A stretch of 64,000 bases of DNA, taken from Acidimicrobiia bacterium. Lineage in GTDB: Bacteria; Actinomycetota; Acidimicrobiia; Acidimicrobiales; Aldehydirespiratoraceae. The stretch spans positions 109,685-173,684 of the forward strand of contig JAJEHD010000014.1 in assembly GCA_022819505.1 (NCBI GenBank), in the 5' to 3' direction. Each line of letters opens with the position of its first letter. The stretch's first letter is position 1. The notes under the pieces are model-generated. The model searched no databases. It saw only the letters and a list, made by a program, of their open reading frames with translations, and had not been told where the DNA came from. The translations under genes were made by a program, and so were the position numbers. Positions 26,109-34,193 of this stretch are shown in pieces.

Positions 26109-26948
26109 CTAATCGGGCTTGGCGCCGGGACGGCCGGCCACGATGGCTGCTATCACCAGGCCGATGCCGAGGGCCTCTTGGACACTTGGCACCTGGGCCA
26201 GGGCGACCAGGCCGACCACGATGGCCGTGGCCGGCAGCAGCGCCTGCAGCAGGGCGAAGCGGTGCGGGTCGACCCGGCGCATCACCGTCTGGTCGATGCG
26301 GTAGGGGATCACGTTGGACAGGACGCCGGTGGTCAATCCGAGCGCGAGCACCACCGGAGCGTCCAGCGCGCCGGCCACCGCGGTGGCGCCGAACGGGCTG
26401 ATGGCCACGGCGCCGGCCAGCATTCCCAGCCCCAGCCCGTCCACCGAGGCCGGGCTGCGGGCTACCCGGTGGCCGAGCAGGATGTAGCCGGCCCAGAACC
26501 CGCCGGCCAGCAGTGCGAACCCCACACCCGCGGCCGTGCCCTCCGATTCCACGCCGGCCAGCACGACCACTCCGGCGATTGCCAGCACCACCGCCCCGGC
26601 CGAACGCAGGGTGCGGGCTCCGAGGGCGGCCACCACCACCGGTCCGGTGAACTCGATAGCCACCGCGTTGCCCAGCGGGAGCCGGTCCATGGCCAGGTAG
26701 AAGCACAGGTTCATGGCGGCCAGCGACACGCCGAAGGCCGCGGCCCGACCCAGCTCGCGGGCCTGCCACCGCCGCCGCCATGAGCGCCGCAGGGCCATGA
26801 TGACGGCCGCGGCGGCCAGCACCCTCAGTAACGCCACCCCGCCCGGGGCCAGCTCGTCGAACAGCACCACGGCCACCGCCGCGCCCAGGTACTGCGATAC
26901 CGCCCCGACCATGAACAGCCCTTCGGGGGCGAGCTCTCTGGGGCGCAT
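26109..26948 (-). CDS. EamA-family exporter (RhtA-like)
   Basis: 279 residues with ten predicted membrane helices in two EamA repeats. SQYLGAAVAVVLFDELAPGGVALLRVL near the start and NAVAIEFTGPVVVAAL are typical of the RhtA threonine/homoserine exporter branch of the drug/metabolite transporter superfamily. Start ATG 26948 is 24 bp from the divergent flavin reductase gene, so the two promoters overlap. Amino-acid or metabolite efflux is family knowledge; the actual cargo is unknown. Confidence 0.85.
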   Translation of the reverse strand: MRPRELAPEGLFMVGAVSQYLGAAVAVVLFDELAPGGVALLRVLAAAAVIMALRRSWRRRWQARELGRAAAFGVSLAAMNLCFYLAMDRLPLGNAVAIEFTGPVVVAALGARTLRSAGAVVLAIAGVVVLAGVESEGTAAGVGFALLAGGFWAGYILLGHRVARSPASVDGLGLGMLAGAVAISPFGATAVAGALDAPVVLALGLTTGVLSNVIPYRIDQTVMRRVDPHRFALLQALLPATAIVVGLVALAQVPSVQEALGIGLVIAAIVAGRPGAKPD

Positions 26949-26960
26949 CAGACCCCCCGA

Positions 26961-26966
26961 TAGGGT
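26961..26966 (+). promoter_or_regulatory. Putative -10 box (TAGGGT), leaderless start
   Basis: TAGGGT ends 6 nt before ATG 26973 of the flavin reductase gene, within the 24-bp divergent gap. Confidence 0.45.
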
Positions 26967-26972
26967 GGCGTC

Positions 26973-27470
26973 ATGGCTCTGGACGACCAGCTCGTTAACC
27001 GGCTCACCTGGAAGATCCCCAACGCCTTGGCCCTGATCGGGTCGCGCTCGGGCGACGAGCGCAACGGCATGACCGCGAGCTGGATCACGCAGCTGTCGAT
27101 GGAGCCGGTCCTCATAGGTGTCGGGGTGGACAATACGGCAGTGACGCACCGGCTCATCTCCGAGGGCGGCTCGTTCACGGTCAACCTGTGGAACGCTGAG
27201 GACACCCGGGTGTTCGTCAAGTTCTCGAAGCCGGCCACCTACGCCGACGGGACCCTCAACGGCCGGGCCGTGCGGGAGGCGACCACCGGAGCGCCGGTGT
27301 TCACCGAGGCCATCGCCTGGATGGACTGCGAGGTACGCCACGCCATCGACCTAGGCACCCACACCCTGTTCGTGGGCGAGTTGGTGGACGGCGACATCCA
27401 GGTGGACGACGCCCGTTCAGCTTCCATGAGCGACACCCGCATGAAGTACGGAGGCGTCAAGCGCCACTGA
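26973..27470 (+). CDS. Flavin reductase-like FMN-binding protein
   Basis: 165 residues of the flavin reductase domain. IPNALALIGSRSGDERNGMTASWITQLSMEP corresponds to the FMN-binding T/S-x-S/T loop of the HpaC/Flr class, and SFTVNLWNAE follows as in relatives. Such proteins supply reduced flavin to two-component monooxygenases or bind FMN themselves. The HpaB-type hydroxylase at 30500 lacks a reductase in its own cluster, and this gene is the nearest candidate (inference). Single gene between minus-strand neighbours. Confidence 0.8.
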   Translation: MALDDQLVNRLTWKIPNALALIGSRSGDERNGMTASWITQLSMEPVLIGVGVDNTAVTHRLISEGGSFTVNLWNAEDTRVFVKFSKPATYADGTLNGRAVREATTGAPVFTEAIAWMDCEVRHAIDLGTHTLFVGELVDGDIQVDDARSASMSDTRMKYGGVKRH

Positions 27471-27487
27471 GGCCGCTTGCCCTTCGG

Positions 27488-28528
27488 TCACTGCGGATCG
27501 AGTGGATGCGGATCTCCCCGGTCGGCGGCGATGGCTGCGTTGAGTACGGCGATGACCGCCATGCCTGCGCCGAACAGCACGGGTTGGTAGATGGGGTCGC
27601 CGGCGATTGTCAGCCATATGGCCGCCATAGCAGGCGACGCGTAGAGCAGGCTGTTGACGCGAGTGTCGGCCGTGACGATGTTGCCCGCCCGGTGCATCAG
27701 GCGGGCACATCCCATGATCAGTCCGGCTGCTGCGCCGTAGGCCGCCGATCGGGTGGCGCCCAACCCGCCGAATGCGAGCATCAGGGCGACCACCGCCACG
27801 ATCGGGACGCTGACCGCGGAGGCGGCGAACGTCGACCACCACAGGGCCACGCCGTAGTCCTTGACGGACGGGAGAGTCTCGCCAGAGCGGCGGGCCAAGG
27901 CGCACCGGTCGCCGTAGATGATCCCCGCTGACGGCCGGATCGCGAACGTCGCGGTGGTCAGCACCCCCAGCACCAACCCGACTGCCGTTTCCCGCCAGGA
28001 GCCCCCGTCGATTTGGCCGGGAGCCGTCTGGCTCCACACGACCGCCAACACAGCAACGGGCAGTCCGCACATCATGACGGCGCTGCGCGACGAGATGCTT
28101 CTGCTGCTGCCGCTCCAGCGCGCGATCAGAAGAGATTGGGGCACCACGTCCAGGCCGTCCGAGAAGCAGGACAGCACCACCAGCGGCAGCAGCGCCGCCG
28201 TGCCGGCGTACAGCAGGACGTTGGGTGCAGTGACCAGCAGAAACGCCAGCAGCAGAGCCGGGCGCGGGCCTGCCGGCCCGGCGGGAGGCAGCGCCACGAG
28301 CCGCGCCGGGCGCATCGCCTGGAGCGGGCCGACCCCCAGAGCGGCCTTGGACGACACCGCCAGTGCAGCCAGCAGCATCGTGGCACAGGCCGACTCCATG
28401 AGCGTGCCCAGCACCAGAACGGAGAATCCCTCGCCGGCGTACCGGATCGGCAGCGGGATCAACGAGTAGAACACCGCCGCGGCGCCGATGCATGCCGCAC
28501 CAGCAGCGTTCCGACCCCCTGGCTTCAT
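27488..28528 (-). CDS. Multi-spanning membrane protein, EamA/DMT-like permease
   Basis: 346 residues from ATG 28528, with about ten hydrophobic segments beginning AAGAACIGAAAVFYSLIPLP. The general pattern (two similar halves, short loops, TGLIMGCARLMHRAGNIV-like late loop) suggests a drug/metabolite-type transporter, but no diagnostic motif stands out. It shares no operon with the neighbours: convergent with the flavin reductase gene and separated by 150 bp from the VOC gene. Function unknown. Confidence 0.65.
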   Translation of the reverse strand: MKPGGRNAAGAACIGAAAVFYSLIPLPIRYAGEGFSVLVLGTLMESACATMLLAALAVSSKAALGVGPLQAMRPARLVALPPAGPAGPRPALLLAFLLVTAPNVLLYAGTAALLPLVVLSCFSDGLDVVPQSLLIARWSGSSRSISSRSAVMMCGLPVAVLAVVWSQTAPGQIDGGSWRETAVGLVLGVLTTATFAIRPSAGIIYGDRCALARRSGETLPSVKDYGVALWWSTFAASAVSVPIVAVVALMLAFGGLGATRSAAYGAAAGLIMGCARLMHRAGNIVTADTRVNSLLYASPAMAAIWLTIAGDPIYQPVLFGAGMAVIAVLNAAIAADRGDPHPLDPQ

Positions 28529-28591
28529 GGTGGAGGCTTCAGAGGCCGAGCGAATAGGCAAGCCGATGCGGCCCATACGGCGCGAGGCCGT

Positions 28592-28630
28592 GGCCCGGGC
28601 GGCCCGTGAGCGCAGCGAACAAGGGCGGGA
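28592..28630 (+). repeat. Dispersed GC-rich repeat, copy B
   Basis: Shares ggcggcccgtgagcgcagcg and the following aac...gcggga with copy A at 1966; also related to 53375. Here it is intergenic, upstream of the permease. Confidence 0.5.
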
Positions 28631-28677
28631 GTGATCACGCCGCGGCGCGAGGTACAGGCACCAATTGACGGACGCTC

Positions 28678-29127
28678 TTAGGCGTAGAGGTGGGAGGCGC
28701 TGCCTATCGGGACTTGGCCCGGTTCGGGGTTGGTCACCAGCACCTCGCACTCCATCCGGTCGGGATCACGGAAGAACAGGCTCAGCTTGCGGCCGAAGTC
28801 GGTGACGGTTCCGTCGGTGGCCCCGGCCGCCGTGAGCCTGGCGCGGATCTCGTTGAAGTCGTCGAGGCCGGCCGCGTGCAGGCCGATGTGGTCGAGACGG
28901 CCCCGGCCGAACATCGGCGTCTGATGGTCGGCCTGCTCGTTCCCTTCGATCTCGAAGACGTTCAGCTCGGTGGCCGGGCCGACGTTTATGACAGTCATGC
29001 GAGGCCCTCCGGGGAACTCCTCGCCGTCGAACTCCACGGTGGCGCCGAACATCTCGATGTAGAAGGCCTGGAGCCGGTCGGAGTCGTTGGTGATGACAGC
29101 CACATGGTCGAGTCCCTGAGTGAGCAT
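28678..29127 (-). CDS. VOC family protein (glyoxalase/extradiol dioxygenase fold)
   Basis: 149 residues containing two beta-alpha-beta-beta-beta modules: LDHVAVITNDSDRLQAFYIEMFGA and LDHIGLHAAGLDDFNEIRARL. Potential metal ligands are His8 in the first module, His in the second and Glu in RDPDRMECEVLV. A strong AAGGAGGAG ribosome site precedes ATG 29127. The family covers glyoxalase I, epimerases, antibiotic-binding proteins and ring-cleavage dioxygenases; the small size and the aromatic-catabolism context make a lyase or dioxygenase possible, but the reaction cannot be assigned. Confidence 0.85.
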   Translation of the reverse strand: MLTQGLDHVAVITNDSDRLQAFYIEMFGATVEFDGEEFPGGPRMTVINVGPATELNVFEIEGNEQADHQTPMFGRGRLDHIGLHAAGLDDFNEIRARLTAAGATDGTVTDFGRKLSLFFRDPDRMECEVLVTNPEPGQVPIGSASHLYA

Positions 29128-29184
29128 GGGTGCTCCTCCTTGCTGACTTGCCGACCGGATCGGCTCTCCGGTCGTGGGGTCGTT

Positions 29185-30426
29185 CTATCGGCTCAAGCGA
29201 CTCTGGGCGACGGCGAGGAGGCCGATCAGGGCGCAGGCGGCGGTGAAGATCCCCACCGTGACCAGGGCGACCCGGCTGCCGAAGGCGTCCACCAGCCAGC
29301 CCAGGATGGGGCCGCCGACGGCGCGGGCCCCCACGAAGACCACCCCGTACGCCGCTGAGACACGGCCCTGAAGGCGGGGATCGGCCGCCGACTGCACCGA
29401 TCCGTTGGCCAGGCTCAGGAACCCGCCGCCGAAGGTGCCCACCACCAGGATGGCCACCATCCCGGCGACCAGATAGTTCACCGCCGCCAGCGAGGCCATC
29501 GTCGCGCTGAACACCGCCAGCAGGATCGCGAGGCTGCGCAACCCCTCCAGCCTTGAGGCCGCCATCATCACCGAGCCGATGAGACTGCCGACCGCCATGA
29601 CCTGGGCCAGGATCGCGAACGTGCCCGGCCCGCCCTCCAACTGCTTGTCGGCGACCACCGGAAGCAGCACCGCCAGGTTCCAGCCGAACAGGGTGAACGA
29701 GCACAGCAGGGCCATCGGTATGGTCACCGCCGGGGTGCGCAGCAGGTAGCCGAGCACCGGTCCCCCGGCCGCCCGGGCGTCCTTCGACACGGTGGCGGTG
29801 GTGGGCACCACCCGGAGTATCAGCAGGGACGCCAGCAGCGAGGTCACGCCGTTCACCCCGAAGCACGCCCACGAAGCGGACAGGCTCAGGAACAGCCAGG
29901 CCGCGCCGCTTCCCAGGAACCGGCCGACCGACATGACCGAGGTGTGCAGCCGGGCCGCCCGGTCGATCCGGTCGGCCAGCACGACGTCGCGCACGAAGGC
30001 CCGCCGCAACGGGGTGTCGATGGCGCCGATCACACCCAGCACCGCGACCGCTCCGAACAGCACCGCCAGCGGCAGGTCCTCTCCCATCACCAGCGCGGTC
30101 ACGGCCAGCGCGCTGGCTACGACGGCCTTCGAGGCCTGCGTGGCGGCCAGCAGCCGGCGCCGGTCCATCCGGTCGGCCAGCGTCCCCGCCACCGGAGCGA
30201 GGACGACGGCCAGACCCGACCGGACCGCGATGGTGAGCCCCACCGCGAGAGCCTTGCCGGTGATCTCGTACACCAGCCACACCTCGGCGAGGTGGTGGGC
30301 CCACATTCCGGCACCGTGCAGGAACTGGGCGCTGGCGTAGCGGCGGAAGTTGGGGTTGCTCAGCGTGTCGGCCAGCCGGCCCAGAGCGGTCCTCACGTCA
30401 TCCTCACCGACCCAGTTTGACAGCAT
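29185..30426 (-). CDS. MFS efflux transporter (EntS/MFS_3-like)
   Basis: 413 residues, twelve predicted membrane helices. An N-terminal NFRRYASAQFLHGAGMW-type opening, VAGTLADRMDRRRLLAATQ (motif A loop between helices 2 and 3) and LQGRVSAAYGVVFVGARAVG late in the sequence are typical of the enterobactin-exporter-like branch. Start ATG 30426 lies two bases from a near-perfect palindrome that also faces the divergent catabolic cluster, so the exporter is probably controlled by the same GntR regulator. Confidence 0.85.
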   Translation of the reverse strand: MLSNWVGEDDVRTALGRLADTLSNPNFRRYASAQFLHGAGMWAHHLAEVWLVYEITGKALAVGLTIAVRSGLAVVLAPVAGTLADRMDRRRLLAATQASKAVVASALAVTALVMGEDLPLAVLFGAVAVLGVIGAIDTPLRRAFVRDVVLADRIDRAARLHTSVMSVGRFLGSGAAWLFLSLSASWACFGVNGVTSLLASLLILRVVPTTATVSKDARAAGGPVLGYLLRTPAVTIPMALLCSFTLFGWNLAVLLPVVADKQLEGGPGTFAILAQVMAVGSLIGSVMMAASRLEGLRSLAILLAVFSATMASLAAVNYLVAGMVAILVVGTFGGGFLSLANGSVQSAADPRLQGRVSAAYGVVFVGARAVGGPILGWLVDAFGSRVALVTVGIFTAACALIGLLAVAQSRLSR

Positions 30427-30427
30427 G

Positions 30428-30450
30428 GGCAGGTTGTCAGACAATCTGCC
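30428..30450. promoter_or_regulatory. Near-perfect 23-bp palindrome, likely GntR (FCD) operator
   Basis: Core ttgtc-a-gacaa (30434-30444) is flanked by ggcag and ctgcc; only one pair mismatches. The core fits the TTGTCnGACAA type bound by FadR/FCD-subfamily GntR regulators, and one such regulator is encoded at 33420. It lies between the MFS exporter and the hydroxylase gene. Confidence 0.65.
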
Positions 30451-30452
30451 AA

Positions 30453-30480
30453 GAGAACCGGCTACCGCCGGGCGGTTCTC
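30453..30480. promoter_or_regulatory. Second inverted repeat before the catabolic cluster
   Basis: Arms gagaaccg and cggttctc (8 bp, perfect) with a 12-bp centre, ending 11 bp before the ribosome site of the hydroxylase gene. Could be a second operator or a 5' leader hairpin. Confidence 0.45.
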
Positions 30481-30499
30481 GCGTCCTGTTGGAGGATGG

Positions 30500-31978
30500 A
30501 TGCGCACGGGAGACAGCTACATCGAGTCGCTGCGAGACGGGCGCAACGTGATCCTCGACGGCGAGCTGGTCGACGACGTCGCTGACCATCCCGCTTTCGC
30601 CGCCGGCGTGCGCTCCGTGGCCCGGCTCTACGACTTCGCGGCCGATCCCGCCAACCGCGAGCTCATGACCTACGAGTCGCCCACCGATGGCCGTCCCGTG
30701 AACCTGAGCTGGCTGGTGCCCCGCTCGGTGGAGGACCTGCGGCGGCGCCGCCTGGCCATCGAGGCCTGGTCGGAGCTCAGCTACGGATACCTGGGCCGGT
30801 CCCCCGACCACGTGGCCTCGTTCTTTGCCGGCTTCTCGGGGTCGCTCGACACCTTCGCCAAGGCCGGCGACCGCTACGCCGACAACGTGCAGCGCTTCTA
30901 TGAGTGGGCCCGCGACGAGGACCTGTACGTCACCTACACCATCATCCATCCCCAGGTCGACCGGTCCAAGGGTCCCCACGAGCAGTACGCGCCCAACCTG
31001 TACGCCTCGATCGTGCGCTCCGGCGAGGACGGGGTGGTGGTGCGGGGCGCCCAGATGCTCGGCACCGGCACCCTGATGTCGGACTACGTGTTCGTCAGCT
31101 CCATCCAGCCCGTGCCTCCTGGCGCCGACGACTACGGCCTGTCGGTGGTGATCCCCGTCAACCACCCGAGGCTGCGCATCTACCCCCGACGACCCTACGG
31201 TCGGGACGTCACCGCGGGGGGCGACTACCCGCTGTCGGCGATCTACGACGAGACCGACGCGCTGGTGGTGTTCGACGACGTCGACGTGCCCGCCGAGCAC
31301 GTGTTCGTGGACCGCGACCCCGAGATCACCTTCGCCCAGTTCAACCGCACACCCGCGCACCTCCTGGGCAACACCCAGGCCCAGATCCGCTACGCGGTGA
31401 AGATGCGGTTCCTGGCTGGGCTGGCGTCGCAGCTGGCCGAATGGTCGGGTCAGGCCCGGGACCGGAACTTCCAGCTGAGCCTGGCCCGGGTGGCGGCCGA
31501 GGCGTCGGTGCCCTACGGGATGGTGCTGGCCGGGGAGTACAACGCCACCATCGACGCCAACGGCGTGGCCCGCCCCGACCCGGAGATGCTCTACGCGGCG
31601 ATGACCCAGCAGCCCGCGCTCTATCGCGACATCACCTTCGCGCTGCGTGAGCTGACTGGGGGGACCACCATCCAGGTGCCCTCGTCCATGAGTTCGTGGG
31701 ACGATCCGGTCACCCGGGCCGACTTCGAGCGCTTCGTGCGCTGGCCCGAAGTGGACGCCCAGCATCGGGTCGGGCTGCTGAAGCTGATCTGGGACGCCAT
31801 CGGCTCGGAGTTCGCCAGCCGCCACTTCCAGTACGAGATGTTCTACGCGGGGTCGGCGTCAGTGGTCCAGGGCCGCCTCTACCGCAACTACGACTGGGAT
31901 CGGGCCCGCTCCATGGTGCAGCGCTGCCTGGCCGAGGCCCACCCGGCCGGCGGGGCCGGCTCCGAGGAAGGCCCATGA
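30500..31978 (+). CDS. 4-hydroxyphenylacetate 3-monooxygenase-like flavin hydroxylase (HpaB family)
   Basis: 492 residues, normal for the oxygenase component. Recognisable parts are MRTGDSYIESLRDGRNVILDG at the start, TYTIIHPQVDRSKGP and GVVVRGAQMLGTGTLMSDYVFV (FAD/substrate binding), and VPAEHVFVDRDPE. Members use reduced FAD and oxygen to hydroxylate phenols. A GGAGG site (491-495) precedes ATG 30500. First gene of a long co-directional cluster, overlapping ubiD by ATGA, so hydroxylation is probably followed by decarboxylation. Needs a flavin reductase, perhaps the one at 26973. Exact substrate unknown. Confidence 0.85.
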   Translation: MRTGDSYIESLRDGRNVILDGELVDDVADHPAFAAGVRSVARLYDFAADPANRELMTYESPTDGRPVNLSWLVPRSVEDLRRRRLAIEAWSELSYGYLGRSPDHVASFFAGFSGSLDTFAKAGDRYADNVQRFYEWARDEDLYVTYTIIHPQVDRSKGPHEQYAPNLYASIVRSGEDGVVVRGAQMLGTGTLMSDYVFVSSIQPVPPGADDYGLSVVIPVNHPRLRIYPRRPYGRDVTAGGDYPLSAIYDETDALVVFDDVDVPAEHVFVDRDPEITFAQFNRTPAHLLGNTQAQIRYAVKMRFLAGLASQLAEWSGQARDRNFQLSLARVAAEASVPYGMVLAGEYNATIDANGVARPDPEMLYAAMTQQPALYRDITFALRELTGGTTIQVPSSMSSWDDPVTRADFERFVRWPEVDAQHRVGLLKLIWDAIGSEFASRHFQYEMFYAGSASVVQGRLYRNYDWDRARSMVQRCLAEAHPAGGAGSEEGP

Positions 31979-33423
31979 CGCCGGACGGCGGCCGTGGCGC
32001 CGACCGGATCGGGATCCTCGACACCGGGTTCCGGACCGCCCTGGCGCGCCTCGACCGGGCCGGGCTGCTGGCCCGGGTGTCGCGCACCGTGGACCCCGAC
32101 CTTGAGGTGGCCGGGCTCATGAAGCGCCACGACGCCGGAGCGGCCCTGCTGTTCGAGAGCGTCAAGGACCACGAGATTCCCGTCGTCGGCAACGTCTTCG
32201 CCACCCCGGAGTCCTCCGAGGCGGCGATGGGACTGGACCGCGCCCAGTTGCGGGCCGCGCTGGCCCGGGGCATCCACACCGACGTCGAGCCCGTCGGTGC
32301 CGCCGCGGCCCCCGCCCAGGAGCAGGTCTGGCAGAAGGGGTCCATCAATCTGGGCGAGCAGTTCCCGGTTCTCAAGCACGCCCCCGGCGACGGCGGGCGC
32401 TTCGTGACCGCGGGCGTGCTGATCGTGCGCGACCCCCTCACCGGCGTGCGCAACGCCTCCTTCCACCGGCTCCAGCTGCTGGAGCCGGACAGGGTGGCCA
32501 TCAAGATCGACCACGGGCGCCACCTGGGCCGGGCCCTCGACCACGCTCAGGAGTTGGGCCAGGACCTGCCGGTGGCGGTCTGCGTCGGCACCGACGTGGC
32601 CCTGATCTACGCGGCCTCGACCATGGGCGCGCTCATGCCCGAGAGCCGCGACGAGCTGTGCGCGGCCGGCGGGTGCCGGGGCCAGGGCCTGCCGGTGGTG
32701 CCGGGCGTGTCGGTCGACGTGGACGTGCCGGCCGAGACCGAGATCGTCATCGAGGGCGTCATCAAGGCGGGCGAGCAGGCCCACGAGGGCCCCTTCGGCG
32801 AGTTCGTCGGCTACGCCTCGCCGGCCGGGCCGGCCCCCACCGTGGACGTCACCGCGGTCACCGCCCGCCACGAGCCGGTGTACCACGCCATCAACGGCGC
32901 CGGCCGCGAGACGATCGTGCTGCGCAAGCACGTGCTCGAGGTGGCCGCCCTGGAGGCGGTCAGGCCGGTGACGCCCATCGTGACCGACGTGTGCATGCCC
33001 TCGGGCGGGCTGCACCGGTTCCATCTGGTGATGGCGCTGTCGAAGCGGTCCGAGCGCGACGAGGGCTGGGGCCGCAACGCGGCCATGGCCGCCTTCGGGG
33101 CCCTCAAGGACCTCAACATGATCATTCTGACCGACGACGACATCGACATACATGACCCCGTCGACGTGGAGTACGCCCTGGCCACCCGGTTCGACGCCGC
33201 GTCGGACCTCCTGGTCATGCCCGGAATGCGCGGCCACGAGTATGTGCGCACCTCTCAGGCTGGGGTCGGCACCAAGGCCGTCCTGGACGCCTCGGTGCCG
33301 TACGCGCAGCGGGCCGACTTCGAGCGGATCTCCTTCGAGGCGCCCTCCGAGGAAGGCTCCGAGCTCGACGCCGCCTACTCCGGGGCCACCGTGCTGAGCT
33401 GGCTGGGCGGTCAGCACGCGTGA
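31975..33423 (+). CDS. UbiD-family prenylated-FMN decarboxylase
   Basis: 482 residues. The catalytic Glu pair is visible in HEGPFGEFVGY (Glu271 and Glu276), and the Arg of the R-E-E triad is likely Arg165 in NASFHRLQL. IKIDHGRHLGRAL and GTDVALIYAAST form the prFMN pocket. Members reversibly (de)carboxylate aromatic or alpha,beta-unsaturated acids. ATG 31975 overlaps the hydroxylase stop. The partner UbiX prenyltransferase is not in this window. Together with HpaB it suggests processing of a phenolic or cinnamic acid. Confidence 0.9.
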   Translation: MTPDGGRGADRIGILDTGFRTALARLDRAGLLARVSRTVDPDLEVAGLMKRHDAGAALLFESVKDHEIPVVGNVFATPESSEAAMGLDRAQLRAALARGIHTDVEPVGAAAAPAQEQVWQKGSINLGEQFPVLKHAPGDGGRFVTAGVLIVRDPLTGVRNASFHRLQLLEPDRVAIKIDHGRHLGRALDHAQELGQDLPVAVCVGTDVALIYAASTMGALMPESRDELCAAGGCRGQGLPVVPGVSVDVDVPAETEIVIEGVIKAGEQAHEGPFGEFVGYASPAGPAPTVDVTAVTARHEPVYHAINGAGRETIVLRKHVLEVAALEAVRPVTPIVTDVCMPSGGLHRFHLVMALSKRSERDEGWGRNAAMAAFGALKDLNMIILTDDDIDIHDPVDVEYALATRFDAASDLLVMPGMRGHEYVRTSQAGVGTKAVLDASVPYAQRADFERISFEAPSEEGSELDAAYSGATVLSWLGGQHA

Positions 33424-34193
33424 AGCTCAGCCGCGAGACGCTCGCCGACCGGCTGCAGGAGCAGCTCAAGCGCCAGATGCTGTCGGGCCGCCTCGTGCCG
33501 GGCGCGACCATGCCGTCGGAGCGGGAGCTGTGCGAGGCTTTCGGCGTGGGCCGCACCACCGTGCGCGAGGCCCTCCAGGGGCTGGTCTCGTCCGGCTTCC
33601 TGGCCCGCGACGCGGGCCGGCTGGTGGTGCGGCACCCCAGTGACATCAGCCCCCGCATGCTGGACCTGGCCGCTAGAGCCTCTGACGCCTCGGTGCAGCA
33701 GGTATTCGACGTGCGCAAGCTGCTGGAGATACACGCGGCCGGTCTGGCCGCCACCAACCGCACCGCCGACGACCTCGTCGAGATAGCGGGGTGCCTGCAG
33801 CGCATGGACACCCAGGACGAGACCCAGTACCACACCGCCGACCGCATCTTCCACTGTGCGGTGGTGCGAGCCTCCAAGAACACGGTGCTGGCCGAACTCT
33901 ACGAAGCCGGGATCGGGCTCTTCTTCCGCGAGGCGGCCTTCTGGCGGGTGTTCACCCGGGCGCCCGAACAGCGCCATCGGGTGGGTTCGGGCTACCAGGG
34001 CCACCTGCCGATACACAACGCCATCGTCCGCCAGGACCCCGACCTGGCCCGTGAGCAGATGCGGCGCCACCTGCAGCAGGTGGAACGGAGCCTGCTGGCG
34101 ATAATGCACGAGACGCTGGGCACGGCCGACGATGGGCCGCCCCCGGCGCCGGGCACACCATCCCCCACAGAGGAGACAGAGAGGAAGCCATGA
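33420..34193 (+). CDS. GntR-family transcriptional regulator, FadR/FCD subfamily
   Basis: 257 residues from GTG 33420 (overlaps the ubiD stop). Winged helix: LKRQMLSGRLVPGATMPSERELCEAFGVGRTTVREALQGL. The FCD effector domain has the metal-ligand pattern with Asp and His in YHTADRIFHCAVVRAS, then HLPIHNAIV and MRRHLQQVERSL. Family members usually repress catabolic operons and release DNA on binding an acid ligand. The palindrome at 30428 is the obvious binding site. Its position within the operon implies autoregulation. C-terminal 25 residues are disordered. Confidence 0.9.
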   Translation: MKLSRETLADRLQEQLKRQMLSGRLVPGATMPSERELCEAFGVGRTTVREALQGLVSSGFLARDAGRLVVRHPSDISPRMLDLAARASDASVQQVFDVRKLLEIHAAGLAATNRTADDLVEIAGCLQRMDTQDETQYHTADRIFHCAVVRASKNTVLAELYEAGIGLFFREAAFWRVFTRAPEQRHRVGSGYQGHLPIHNAIVRQDPDLAREQMRRHLQQVERSLLAIMHETLGTADDGPPPAPGTPSPTEETERKP

